From assembly GCF_017356245.1 (NCBI RefSeq), contig NZ_JAFMZZ010000001.1, forward strand, positions 2,087,490 to 2,151,489: a DNA stretch of 64,000 nucleotides. Reading direction: 5' to 3'. Below the pieces are notes generated by a model. It ran no database searches, had not been told where the DNA came from, and was given only the letters and a program-made list of their open reading frames with translations. How positions within the stretch are numbered: the first letter of the stretch is position 1; every line of letters begins with the position of its first letter. Of this stretch, positions 23,703-32,619 are shown one piece after another. The stretch comes from Bordetella petrii. Lineage in GTDB: Bacteria; Pseudomonadota; Gammaproteobacteria; Burkholderiales; Burkholderiaceae_B. Position numbers and translations under genes: made by a program.

Positions 23703-24680
23703 ATGCATCGCCGTTCATTCCTGCTGGGGGCGGGCGCAGCCGCCGTCGCCCTGCCTTGCGTGTCCCTGGCCCGTTCGGGCTATCCGCAGCGCCCCGTCAC
23801 GTACATCGTGCCCGTGGCGCCGGGCGGCGGCAGCGACTACGTGGGCCGCACCGTCACCAATGCCTGGGCCGATGTGCTGGGCACGACTTTCATTGTCGAG
23901 AACCAGGGCGGCGGCGGGGGCGTGATTGCCTGCCAGCGCGCCATGCGCGCCGACGCCGACGGCTATACCCTGATGCAGGGCTATGTGGCCACGCTGGCCA
24001 CCAGCCCGGCCACGCGCAAGGTGCCCTACGATCCGGTGCGCGACTTCACGCAGGTGGGCATGATCGGCGGCACGCCCAACGCGCTGGTGGTGAACGCCAA
24101 GCTGCCGGTGAAGACCTTCAAGGAATTCGTCGCCTATGCCAAGCAGCGCGGCGACGCGATGAACTATGGCTCGGCCGGCGCCGGGTCGCTGACCCACCTG
24201 CTGATGGAACTGATGCAGCAGCACGTGGGCACGAAGATGGTGCACATTGCCTACAAGGGCATTTCGCCCGCGTTCACCGACCTGATCGCCCAGCAGACGC
24301 AGGCCATGTTCCCGGGCCTGGCCGCCGCCGTGCCGCACTTGCGCTCGGGCACCGTGCGGGCCCTGGCGCTGACCGGCGAACACCGCAATCCGCGCTTCCC
24401 GGATGTGCCCACCTTCAAGGAGCTGGGCATCGACGGCTTCGACGACGTGCTGCAGTGGTATGGCGTGTCGGGCCCGGCCGGCATCGACGCCGGCGTGGTG
24501 CAGGCCCTGAACGACAGCCTGAACAAGACGCTGGCGCGCCCTGAACTGGGCAAGCAGCTCGACATCGAGGCCATCGATCCCATGCCCATGAGCCCGGCCC
24601 AGTTTGCCGACTACGCCAAGCGCGACTTTGAACGTTGGGCCCGCCTGGCCAAAGAGCAGAACATCCGCCTGGATGCCTGA
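23703..24680 (+). CDS. Bug-family solute receptor with Tat-like signal peptide
   Basis: 325 aa. The N-terminus MHRRSFLLGAGAAAVAL matches the twin-arginine pattern RRxFLxG, unlike the other five Bug proteins here, which have Sec signals. The mature part starts near SGYPQRPVTYIVPVAPGGGSD. GGAGGAGAC lies before ATG 23703. Position between gntR and catabolic genes suggests that it captures the substrate of this operon. Confidence 0.9.
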   Translation: MHRRSFLLGAGAAAVALPCVSLARSGYPQRPVTYIVPVAPGGGSDYVGRTVTNAWADVLGTTFIVENQGGGGGVIACQRAMRADADGYTLMQGYVATLATSPATRKVPYDPVRDFTQVGMIGGTPNALVVNAKLPVKTFKEFVAYAKQRGDAMNYGSAGAGSLTHLLMELMQQHVGTKMVHIAYKGISPAFTDLIAQQTQAMFPGLAAAVPHLRSGTVRALALTGEHRNPRFPDVPTFKELGIDGFDDVLQWYGVSGPAGIDAGVVQALNDSLNKTLARPELGKQLDIEAIDPMPMSPAQFADYAKRDFERWARLAKEQNIRLDA

Positions 24681-24716
24681 TTCCTTTTCTTTCTTTTCGG
24701 ATACGCAGAAACTCCC

Positions 24717-26099
24717 ATGGCTCTGAACACCCAGGTCGATGCCGACCGCAATGCACCGCCCGTTACCCGCATCCTGGCCGAACACGCCATCAACCATCCG
24801 TCGCGCGGCTGGAGCGACGAGGTCGAGCACGAGGCCCATCGCACCTTCATGAACTGGCTGGGCTGCGCCGTGGGCGCGGCGCGACACGAAGCGGCCGAGG
24901 CCGCGCTGCAGGCCGTGCAGGTGCTGCAGCCGGCCGCCCAGGCCACGGTGCTGGGCCGCGCCGAGCGCGTGGACATCGGCAGCGCGGCGCTGGTCAACGG
25001 CATTACGTCGCACACGTTCGACTTCGACGACACCCACCTGAAAACCATCATCCATCCGGCCGGCCCGGTATGTTCGGCCGTGCTGGCGCTGGCCGAGCAC
25101 ACCGGCGCCAGCGGCCGCCAGATCATCGACGCCATCGTGCTGGGCGTCGATGTTTCTTGCCGCGTGGGCAACATGGTCTACCCGCATCACTACGACCGCG
25201 GCTGGCACATTACCGGCACCACCGGCGGGCTGGGCGCGGCGGCCGCCTGCGCGCGGCTGCTGGGCCTGGACGTGGAGCAGGCCACCATGGCGCTGGGCAT
25301 CGCGGCATCGCAGCCCGTCGGCCTGCGCGAGCAGTTCGGCACCATGACCAAGCCGTTCCACCCCGGCGCGGCGGCCCAGGCCGGCCTGATGGCGGCCCTG
25401 ATGGCGCAGGCCGGCTTTACCGCCAGCCCGCGCGCCATCGAGGCGCCGCGCGGCTTTGCGCAAGTGGTCTCGACCAAATTCGACTGGAACGAAATTACCG
25501 ACGAACTGGGCAAGCGTTTCGAGATCTCGTTCAACGCCTACAAGCCGTTCGCCTGCGGCATCGTCATCCATCCCAGCATTGACGCGTGCGTGCAACTGCG
25601 CCAGCAGGGCGTCACGCCGCAGAACCTTCAGCGCATCGACCTGAAGGTGCACTCGCTGGTGCTGGAGCTGACCGGCAAGAAGGAACCGGCCGACGGCCTG
25701 CAGGGCAAGTTCAGCGTCTACCACGGTTGCGCCGCCGGGCTGATCTTCGGGCGCGCTTCCGAAGACGAATACGCCGACGAAATCGTCAACCGGCCGGACG
25801 TGGTCGAGGTGCGCCGCAAAGTGCAGGCCATTGTCGACGACAGCATCGGCGAAGCCAGCGTGATCGCCGAAGCCACGCTGACCGATGGCCGAACTGTGCG
25901 CGTGCACGTCGAGCACGCCATCGGCTCGCTGCAGCGTCCCATGACCGACGCCGATCTGGAAGCCAAGTTCCGCGGCATGGCCGACGCCATCCTGGGGGCC
26001 GGGCAGGCCAGCGAGCTGATCGCGGCCTGCTGGAAGCTGGCCCAGGCCGCCGACGCCGGGCAGCTTGTCCGCCTGGCGCGCGCCGGAGCCGCGGCATGA
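24717..26099 (+). CDS. MmgE/PrpD family protein (2-methylcitrate dehydratase-like)
   Basis: 460 aa, the usual length. Members dehydrate 2-methylcitrate or isomerise/decarboxylate related tricarboxylates such as cis-aconitate. Family signatures seen are NWLGCAVGAARH, NGITSHTFDFDDTH, GWHITGTTGGLGAAAA and MTKPFHPGAAAQAG. No prpB or prpC is nearby, so this is unlikely to be the methylcitrate cycle; a hydroxy- or unsaturated polycarboxylate pathway is more likely. Its stop overlaps the next gene by ATGA. Confidence 0.9.
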   Translation: MALNTQVDADRNAPPVTRILAEHAINHPSRGWSDEVEHEAHRTFMNWLGCAVGAARHEAAEAALQAVQVLQPAAQATVLGRAERVDIGSAALVNGITSHTFDFDDTHLKTIIHPAGPVCSAVLALAEHTGASGRQIIDAIVLGVDVSCRVGNMVYPHHYDRGWHITGTTGGLGAAAACARLLGLDVEQATMALGIAASQPVGLREQFGTMTKPFHPGAAAQAGLMAALMAQAGFTASPRAIEAPRGFAQVVSTKFDWNEITDELGKRFEISFNAYKPFACGIVIHPSIDACVQLRQQGVTPQNLQRIDLKVHSLVLELTGKKEPADGLQGKFSVYHGCAAGLIFGRASEDEYADEIVNRPDVVEVRRKVQAIVDDSIGEASVIAEATLTDGRTVRVHVEHAIGSLQRPMTDADLEAKFRGMADAILGAGQASELIAACWKLAQAADAGQLVRLARAGAAA

Positions 26100-27079
26100 G
26101 CGGCAAGCCGCGCATCGTGGTGCTGGACGATTGGGAAAACGGCCTGCGCTCGCTGGTGGACTGGACCGCCATCGGCCGGCAGGCCGACGTCGACATCCAT
26201 GCCGGGCCGCTGGCCGGGGCCGGCCTGCTGGCGGCGCTGCGCAACGTCGCCTGCGTGGTGCTGATGCGCGACCGCACGCCCATGACGGGTGAGTTGATGC
26301 GGCAGTTGCCCGGGCTGCGCCATATCGTGTTCACCGGCACCCGCAACAGGACGCTCGACCTGCAGGCGGCCGCCGACCTGGGCATCCAGGTCAGCCATAC
26401 CGATTGGGGCCCGTCCAAGGCCAGCACCTGCGAGATGACCTGGGCCTTGATCCTGGCGGCGGTGCGCCGCCTGCCGTCGATTGCGCTGACGCCGGCGCGC
26501 GCGGTGTGGCGCGATGCCGGCGGCGCGCCGCTGTTGCCGGCCGTGCTGCACGGCGAACGGCTGGGCCTGGTCGGCCTGGGCCAGATCGGCGCGCGGGTGG
26601 CCGCGGCGGGCCGGGCGCTGGGCATGGACGTCGTGGCCTGGAGCCCGCACATGACGCCCGAGCGCGCCGCCGGGCATGGCGCGCAGGCAGTGGACCTGGA
26701 TACGCTGTTGTCGACCTCGCGCGTGGTCAGCCTGCACCTGGTGCCGGCCGACGGCACGCGTGGCCTGCTTAACCGAGAGCGCCTGGCATTGATGCGGACC
26801 GACAGCCTGCTGGTAAACACCTCGCGGGCCGAACTCGTCGACACGGAGGCCCTGGTGCAGGCGTTGCGGGCGGGGCGCCCCGGCTTCGGCGCTTTCGATG
26901 TGTACGATACCGAGCCGCTGCCGGCGGCGCACCCCTTGCTGGCGCTGCCGAACGTGCTGCTTACGCCGCACTACGGCTTTGTCAGCGAGCCGGTGTACCG
27001 CGAGTTCGCCGCCGGCGTGCAGCGCAATTTGCTGGCCTGGCTGGCCGGCCAGGCCGTGCCGAACACTCTGGCGGCCTGA
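26096..27079 (+). CDS. D-2-hydroxyacid dehydrogenase, NAD-binding
   Basis: 327 aa. Interconverts a 2-hydroxy acid and its 2-oxo acid. The NAD motif GLGQIG is at 160-165, and the catalytic triad R244, E273 and H292 (NTSRAELVD, DTEPLP, TPHYGF) is complete. ATG 26096 overlaps the PrpD-family stop. Together the operon could bind a hydroxy-polycarboxylate, dehydrate it and oxidise or reduce a 2-oxo acid product. The substrate is unknown. Confidence 0.92.
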   Translation: MSGKPRIVVLDDWENGLRSLVDWTAIGRQADVDIHAGPLAGAGLLAALRNVACVVLMRDRTPMTGELMRQLPGLRHIVFTGTRNRTLDLQAAADLGIQVSHTDWGPSKASTCEMTWALILAAVRRLPSIALTPARAVWRDAGGAPLLPAVLHGERLGLVGLGQIGARVAAAGRALGMDVVAWSPHMTPERAAGHGAQAVDLDTLLSTSRVVSLHLVPADGTRGLLNRERLALMRTDSLLVNTSRAELVDTEALVQALRAGRPGFGAFDVYDTEPLPAAHPLLALPNVLLTPHYGFVSEPVYREFAAGVQRNLLAWLAGQAVPNTLAA

Positions 27080-27111
27080 GCGCGCCCGGGGCGCGACGCC
27101 CTCGGCGGCGC

Positions 27112-27576
27112 TCAGCGCTCGATGACGGTGTCGATCACGGTGCGCACCGAGTTGGCGATGAAGCACTGCTGGTGCGCTGCGTGGTGCAGCGCCTGCTCGG
27201 CGGCCTCGTCCGGCGCCGCGCCGCGGTAAGCCACGCGCGGATGCAGCGTGACACGGCTGATGAACAGCTGCCCCTGCGGGTTCTTTTCCATGACGCCCGC
27301 CGCGCGGTCCTGGTAGCTGTCTACTACGTAGCCGCGCTTGGCCGCAATGGCCAGGTACACCAGCATGTGGCAGCTCGACAGCGACGCGACGTAGGCTTCT
27401 TCCGGATCGACATGGGCGGCCGCTGAATAAGGCAGCGGCACGATGTGGGGCGACGACGAGGCCGCCACTTCCGCGCCGCCGTCGAAGCGCCAGGTGTGCG
27501 CGCGGCTGTAGCGCTGGTCGGAAAAAGCCTCGTGCGGCTGGCGCGACCAGGAAACGGTGGCCTCGATATCGATCAT
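27112..27576 (-). CDS. OsmC-family peroxiredoxin-like protein
   Basis: 154 aa. OsmC/Ohr proteins reduce organic hydroperoxides with a thiol pair; C69 (LSSCHML) and C138 (HQQCFIANS) are both present at the expected spacing. It lies 7 bp downstream of the GntR gene at 27584 on the same strand, so they are probably co-transcribed. Confidence 0.9.
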   Translation of the reverse strand: MIDIEATVSWSRQPHEAFSDQRYSRAHTWRFDGGAEVAASSSPHIVPLPYSAAAHVDPEEAYVASLSSCHMLVYLAIAAKRGYVVDSYQDRAAGVMEKNPQGQLFISRVTLHPRVAYRGAAPDEAAEQALHHAAHQQCFIANSVRTVIDTVIER

Positions 27577-27583
27577 GGGGTCC

Positions 27584-28309
27584 TCATGGTTTGCTGCGGG
27601 TGTAGATCTCGGAATAGCCCAGCTTGATGACTTCGGTGATCTGGTCCTGGCGGCGGGCGATGTGCGATTCCAGCAATGCCACCAGCGCGGTTTCGTCGCG
27701 CGATTTCAGGGCCTCGATAATGCCGACGTGCTCGGCCTGGGTGTAGGGCCGTCTGCCGTTGCGCATGTCGATCCAGCGCACGTACTGGATACGCGCGTTG
27801 ACATTGGCCAGCGCGCGCACGAATTCTTCGTTGCGGGTCAGGCGGGCCAGCCCCATGTGGAAGTCTTCGTCCAGGGCCAGCAGTTCGGCGGAATCCGAAT
27901 CGTCGGGAATCGAGTTGTCGCGCATGGTGGCCGCGGCCAGCTCGTCGATCCCGGCGTCGGTGGCGCGCTTGCAGGCCAGGCGCGCGATGGCGGTTTCGAT
28001 GCCCAGCCGGTATTCGTACAGGTCGAAGACCTGCTTGGCGTCCAGCGGCCGGCTGGTGAAGCCTTTGTTGGCGGTGCGTTCCAGGAAGCCTTCGACCATG
28101 AGCTGGTTCAGGACTTCACGCAGCGGCGTGCGGCTGACCTCCAGGCGCTTGGACAGCTCGATCTCGTTGATGCGCTCGCCCGGCTTGAATTCATACGTGG
28201 CGGCCATGTTCTTGATGCGTTCGTAGATCGCCGAGGAACTGAGCGAGGTGCGTTTGCGCGGCGCCGGTGCGCCGTCATCGAGCGGGCCGCGGGTACCTGC
28301 CTGGGTCAT
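27584..28309 (-). CDS. GntR-family regulator (FCD domain)
   Basis: 241 aa. HTH at about 25-95 (INEIELSKRLEVSRTPLREVLNQLMVEGFL), then an FCD domain. ATG 28309 starts MTQAG; the frame stays open far upstream across the transporter gene, but that part is out-of-frame shadow. The stretch just upstream (28321-28350, with GTATAC and TGTATTATAT) is AT-rich and may hold its operator. The likely targets are osmC and the transporter-dioxygenase-dehydrogenase genes upstream. Confidence 0.9.
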   Translation of the reverse strand: MTQAGTRGPLDDGAPAPRKRTSLSSSAIYERIKNMAATYEFKPGERINEIELSKRLEVSRTPLREVLNQLMVEGFLERTANKGFTSRPLDAKQVFDLYEYRLGIETAIARLACKRATDAGIDELAAATMRDNSIPDDSDSAELLALDEDFHMGLARLTRNEEFVRALANVNARIQYVRWIDMRNGRRPYTQAEHVGIIEALKSRDETALVALLESHIARRQDQITEVIKLGYSEIYTRSKP

Positions 28310-28401
28310 GGTGAGTCCGATAATGTGTATACCGAACTGTATTATATCCAGGCCCTGCCGGGCCCCGCGGCCAGGGCCGCGCCGCGGGGGCCGGCAGCCG
28401 A

Positions 28402-30009
28402 TCATCTGTCGAGTTTCCAGCCGCGGGTTTCGGGCAGCAGGAAGGCCGCGACCAGAATGGAAATGACGGCCACGACGATGGGGTAGTACAGGCCGGCGTA
28501 GATGTTGCCGGTGGTGGTGGAGATCAGCGTCGCGAAATACAGGGCGAAGCCGCCGAAATAGCCGGTGCCGATATGATAGGCCATCGACATGCTGGAATAG
28601 CGCACCCGCGTGGGAAACAGTTCGACCAGGTAGGCGCCGTTGGGCCCGTACACCACGCATCCGATCACTACCAGCAGCCAGATCAGCGCCACCACCATGG
28701 GGCGGTTGATCTCGGCGTCGTCCGCCTTGACCGGGTAGCCCGCCTCGCGCAGGGCGCGCGCGATGGCGGCCGGGTCGGCGCCGTCGACGCTGGCGCCGGC
28801 CACCTGGACAGTGGCGCCCGGCGCCGGCGCCGCAACCAGCGTATAAGGCACGCCTGCCGTGTTCAGCTGTTCGCGAGCCCGCTCGCAGGCATTGCCGGGC
28901 GCCGAGAACATGCGCAGACGGCATTCGGACGAAGCAAGGGTGACGGGGGCGGCGGCGATGGCGCGGTCCAGCGCGGGGTTGGCGAAATGCGTCAGGCCCT
29001 TGAAGATGGGGATCACGGTCAGCACGCCCACGATGAAGCCGCAGATGATCACGCGCTTGCGGCCCCAGCGATCGGACAGCCAGCCGGCCACCACGAAGAA
29101 CGGCGCGCCCAGCACCAGGGCCAGCGACACCAGCGTATAGGCCGTGGTGGGCTCGACCTTCAGCCATTTCATCAGGAAGATGAGCGCGAAGAACTGCCCC
29201 GTGTACCACAGCACCGTGACGCCCGCGACGGTGCCGAACAGGGCCAGCAACACGTATTTCAGGTTGGTCCAGTTGCCGAAGGCATCGCGGATCGGCTGCC
29301 GCGAGGTCTTGCCTTCGGCCTTCATCTGCAGGAACACCGGAGATTCGTTCAACCGGGCGCGGATGTAGATCGAGATACCCAGCAGAAACACCGAGAACAA
29401 GAAGGGGATGCGCCAGCCCCAGGCGTTGAACTGTTCGGGCGTGGTGGCGTAGCGGGTTGCCGTCACCACCAGCAAAGACAACAGGAAGCCCGCGGTCGCG
29501 GTGAGCTGGATCCAGCTGGTGTACGTGCCGCGCTTGCTGTCTTCGGCATGTTCGGCCACGTAGGTGGCCGCGCCGCCGTATTCGCCGCCCAGCGCCAGGC
29601 CCTGTACGCAGCGCAGCACCACCAGCAGGGCCGGGGCCCAGGCGCCGACGCTGGCATAGGTGGGCAGCAGGCCCACGCCGATGGTAGAGATGCCCATCAT
29701 CACGATGGTGATCAGGAAGGTGTACTTGCGGCCCACCAGGTCGCCCAGCCGGCCGAACACCAGCGAACCGAACGGCCGCAGCACCAGCCCGACCCCGAAG
29801 GTGGCCAGGCTGGCCAGGAAGGCCGCCGTCTGGCCCATGCCGGGCGGGAAGAACAGCGGCGCCAGCACCGCCGCCAGCGCGCCATAGACGAAGAAGTCGT
29901 ACCACTCGAAGGCGGTGCCCAGCGATGCGCCCCAAATGACTTTGCGCATCTCTCTGGCGCGGGTGCCCACAGCGGGCCGGTTTTCCAGACTGCCTGCCAG
30001 CGTTTCCAT
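28402..30009 (-). CDS. MFS transporter, metabolite:H+ symporter (MHS) family, with a ~100-residue loop
   Basis: 535 aa, longer than the usual 430-450. MHS members import carboxylates or betaines (shikimate, alpha-ketoglutarate, proline/betaine). MFS motifs GRLGDLVGRK (86-95) and SDRWGRK (312-318) and ALGGEYGGAATYVAEH (139-154) are clear. Residues 338-437 form a hydrophilic insert between two membrane segments, containing C363 and C375. It is downstream of the dioxygenase gene (31-bp gap), so uptake and hydroxylation of the same compound is likely. Confidence 0.92.
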   Translation of the reverse strand: METLAGSLENRPAVGTRAREMRKVIWGASLGTAFEWYDFFVYGALAAVLAPLFFPPGMGQTAAFLASLATFGVGLVLRPFGSLVFGRLGDLVGRKYTFLITIVMMGISTIGVGLLPTYASVGAWAPALLVVLRCVQGLALGGEYGGAATYVAEHAEDSKRGTYTSWIQLTATAGFLLSLLVVTATRYATTPEQFNAWGWRIPFLFSVFLLGISIYIRARLNESPVFLQMKAEGKTSRQPIRDAFGNWTNLKYVLLALFGTVAGVTVLWYTGQFFALIFLMKWLKVEPTTAYTLVSLALVLGAPFFVVAGWLSDRWGRKRVIICGFIVGVLTVIPIFKGLTHFANPALDRAIAAAPVTLASSECRLRMFSAPGNACERAREQLNTAGVPYTLVAAPAPGATVQVAGASVDGADPAAIARALREAGYPVKADDAEINRPMVVALIWLLVVIGCVVYGPNGAYLVELFPTRVRYSSMSMAYHIGTGYFGGFALYFATLISTTTGNIYAGLYYPIVVAVISILVAAFLLPETRGWKLDR

Positions 30010-30040
30010 GTTTTCCCCTAATTATGGTCGTGACGCGCCG

Positions 30041-30859
30041 TCAGGCCGACAGCAGGCCGCGCGCGTAGTCGGCCAGGCTGTTGTCGTCGATTTCCTGCAG
30101 CACGTAGGGCGCCGGGTTCATGATGTAGGCGTTTTTGTGCTGCCGGGTGGCTTTGCCGGTGGGGCGGTTGCCGTCGCGGCTATAGGCGAAGTAAAGATTG
30201 CGCCGCCCCTGCTGCGAGTGGTTTTCTTTCGAGCTGTGCACCAGGTTGCCGCAGAACAGCACCACGGTTCCCGCCGGGAACGTGCATTCGTACACGGGCG
30301 TCTGCGCGAAGTGCTCGGCCATGTATTCATCCGGCACGATGTGCAGCGGGTAGCTGGTGGTGGTGGTGTCGTAGAAGGCCCGGATCAGCCCGTGCTTGTG
30401 CGAGCCGGGCACGAAGCGCAGCGGCCCGTTGTCGGGCGTGGAATCGTCCAGGGTGATCAGCACCGTCAGCATGTCGCGGTGCCCGCCATGGGGCAGCCCG
30501 TCGTGGATCCAGCTGGCGTAATCCTGGTGCCATTGGAAAATGTCGCCCTTGCCGGCCGCCTTGTAGTTCAGGCGCGACTGGTGCAAGTAGGACGGGCCCA
30601 GCAGTTGCTGGATGGCGCCCAGCAGGCGGGGCAGCCGGTAGGCGCGCGCGCAGGCCTCGGAATCGAGCTCGACGGCCCAGGCCGCGCGCACCGTGGTGCC
30701 GTCTTTCTCCAGCACGTTGGCATCGGGGTGGCCGCGCTGGTCGCTGCGCAGGACCAGCGCGTCTTCCTGCAGGGCCCGCAATTCGTTGGGCGTGAACAGG
30801 TCGCGCAGCACCAGAAAGCCGTTCTCGTCGTAGAAGTGGATTTGCTCAGCGGTCAACAT
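30041..30859 (-). CDS. Phytanoyl-CoA dioxygenase family Fe(II)/2-oxoglutarate hydroxylase (EctD-like)
   Basis: 272 aa. The iron ligands H111, D113 (WHQDY) and H208 (NLVHSS) are present, and R219/R220 (GRRNLYFAY) can bind 2-oxoglutarate. FQWHQDYASWIHDGLP resembles the signature of ectoine hydroxylase, but no ect genes are here and the spacing is shorter, so I would not call it EctD. It probably hydroxylates a small zwitterion or acid brought in by the MHS transporter. It sits between the transporter and the aldehyde dehydrogenase genes. Confidence 0.88.
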   Translation of the reverse strand: MLTAEQIHFYDENGFLVLRDLFTPNELRALQEDALVLRSDQRGHPDANVLEKDGTTVRAAWAVELDSEACARAYRLPRLLGAIQQLLGPSYLHQSRLNYKAAGKGDIFQWHQDYASWIHDGLPHGGHRDMLTVLITLDDSTPDNGPLRFVPGSHKHGLIRAFYDTTTTSYPLHIVPDEYMAEHFAQTPVYECTFPAGTVVLFCGNLVHSSKENHSQQGRRNLYFAYSRDGNRPTGKATRQHKNAYIMNPAPYVLQEIDDNSLADYARGLLSA

Positions 30860-30918
30860 GACAAGCGTCCTTGAAAAGTAAGTGAAAAAGCGCCTTGGCC
30901 GCGCCGGGATCCGGCGGG

Positions 30919-32430
30919 CTACAGGGCTCCGATGGTGATCTGCTTGGTTTCCAGGAATTCATCGATGCCGTGGTGCGCGCCCTCGCGCCCGATGCCCGAC
31001 TGTTTTACGCCGCCGATGGGCACGGCTTCGGAGGAGATGACGGCCTCGTTGATGCCCACCGCGCCGAGCTCCAGGCGTTCGGCCATGCGCAGCGCGCGCG
31101 CCAGGTCGCGCGTATAAAAATATCCGGCCAGCCCATAGCTGGAATCATTGGCCAGCGCCAGGGCCTCTTCTTCGGTGTCGAAAGCCAGCAGCGGCGCCAC
31201 CGGGCCGAAGGTTTCTTCGTGGCAGATGCGCATCTGCGGCGTGACGTGCAACAGTACGGTGGGCTGAAAGAACAGGCCGCCGCGCGCGTCGGGGGCGCCG
31301 CCGATGGCCGCGCGCGCGCCCTTGTCGAGGGCGTCGGCCACGTGCAGCAGCACTTTGTCGATGGCCTTGCTGTTGATCAGCGGGCCTTGCGTCACGCCGG
31401 CCTGCAGGCCCGGCCCGACTTGCAGGCCGCGTACCCGCTCGACCAGCCTGGCCGCGAACGCCTCATAGACGCCGCGCTGCACCAGGATGCGATTGGCGCA
31501 GGTGCAGGTCTGGCCCATGTTGCGGAACTTGCTGGCCAGGGCGCCGTCGGCGGCCCGGTCCAGGTCGGCATCGTCGAACACGATCAATGGCGCATTGCCG
31601 CCCAGTTCCAGGCTGACCTTGAGCACGTTGTCGGCGGCCAGCCGCATCAGGTGCTTGCCGGTGGCGGTAGAGCCGGTGAACGACAGCTTGCGCACGCGGC
31701 TGTCGGCCAGCAGGGCGCGTCCTGTCTCGGCCACATTGTCGCGGGTGCACAGCACCAGGTTGATGACTCCGTCCGGGATGCCGGCCCGCTGGGCGAGCAC
31801 GCACAGGGCAATCGCCGAGAGGGGGGTTTCTTCGGAGGGCTTGAGCACGATGGTGCAACCGGCCGCCAGCGCCGGGGCGCACTTGCGCGTGATCATGGCG
31901 CTGGGAAAGTTCCACGGCGTGATGGCGACCACCACCCCCACCGGCTGGCGCAGCGTCAGCACGCGCCGGTCGGCGCTGTAGGTCTGCAGGACTTCGCCGT
32001 GGATGCGCTTGGCTTCTTCCGCGTACCAGGCCACGAAGCTGGCGCCGAACAGCACTTCGCCGCGCGCTTCGGCCAGCGGTTTGCCCTGCTCGCGGGTCAT
32101 CAGCAGGGCTAGATCATCCACATGGGCCAGGATCTGGGCATGCCAGGCCATCAGGCGCGCTGCCCGCTCTTTGGCGGGCAGCGCGGCCCAGGCCGGCTGC
32201 GCCTGGTGGGCCGCCTGCAGCGCCTGCCGCGCACCCGCCACGCCGGTGGCGGCCACGCTGGCCAGCTGTTCGCCGGTAGCGGGGTCGAGCACGTGCAGGG
32301 CCGGGCCCGCGCCGGCGGACTGCCATAGTCCGCCGACGCAGCCGCCGGCGCGCAGCAATTGCGGGTCTTGCAACTGCTGGCTCAGCGGCGATCGCGCCAG
32401 GTCGGGAAGAGGGGTGTGCAGGGTGCTCAT
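30919..32430 (-). CDS. NAD(P)-dependent aldehyde dehydrogenase, succinate-semialdehyde type
   Basis: 503 aa. Oxidises an aldehyde to its acid. The nucleophile is C309 in GQTCTC; the catalytic glutamate is in LELGGNAP, and ITPWNFP and FTGSTATGK are intact. Similarity to GabD is strong at these motifs, but the neighbours point to another aldehyde, perhaps one released after hydroxylation. First gene of the dehydrogenase-dioxygenase-transporter run. The 189-bp upstream region has an AT-rich patch near 32460-32490. Confidence 0.92.
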   Translation of the reverse strand: MSTLHTPLPDLARSPLSQQLQDPQLLRAGGCVGGLWQSAGAGPALHVLDPATGEQLASVAATGVAGARQALQAAHQAQPAWAALPAKERAARLMAWHAQILAHVDDLALLMTREQGKPLAEARGEVLFGASFVAWYAEEAKRIHGEVLQTYSADRRVLTLRQPVGVVVAITPWNFPSAMITRKCAPALAAGCTIVLKPSEETPLSAIALCVLAQRAGIPDGVINLVLCTRDNVAETGRALLADSRVRKLSFTGSTATGKHLMRLAADNVLKVSLELGGNAPLIVFDDADLDRAADGALASKFRNMGQTCTCANRILVQRGVYEAFAARLVERVRGLQVGPGLQAGVTQGPLINSKAIDKVLLHVADALDKGARAAIGGAPDARGGLFFQPTVLLHVTPQMRICHEETFGPVAPLLAFDTEEEALALANDSSYGLAGYFYTRDLARALRMAERLELGAVGINEAVISSEAVPIGGVKQSGIGREGAHHGIDEFLETKQITIGAL

Positions 32431-32619
32431 TGAATCCAGGCTCCGTTCAAAAGTGCATCATGTATTGAATAATATTCTGTGTACAGTTTGGCTCAATCCA
32501 GGAAAACCCTATATCGGGCGGCGCGCGAGCGCGCGCGCCGGCCTGCGCCGCAGGGGGCGTGCAGGCTTGCGGGATAAGGGATGGAAAGTAGGGCGGGCCG
32601 GCGTGGCGCCGGCCGGTGG

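Noticed and set aside
27584..29935. A 783-codon frame that would fuse a transporter-region protein to the GntR regulator
   Set aside because: Only the last 241 codons look like protein (a complete GntR/FCD regulator); the upstream part is out of frame with the real MHS transporter gene.
30041..30859. Naming the dioxygenase ectD
   Set aside because: The iron-binding segment is similar, but the spacing differs and no ectABC genes are present; a general family name is safer.
32431..32619. A shared GntR operator between the promoters at 28310 and 32431
   Set aside because: Both regions contain ACAGTTYGG and AT-rich stretches, but in opposite orientation and without matching symmetry, so the similarity is too weak to list as a site.
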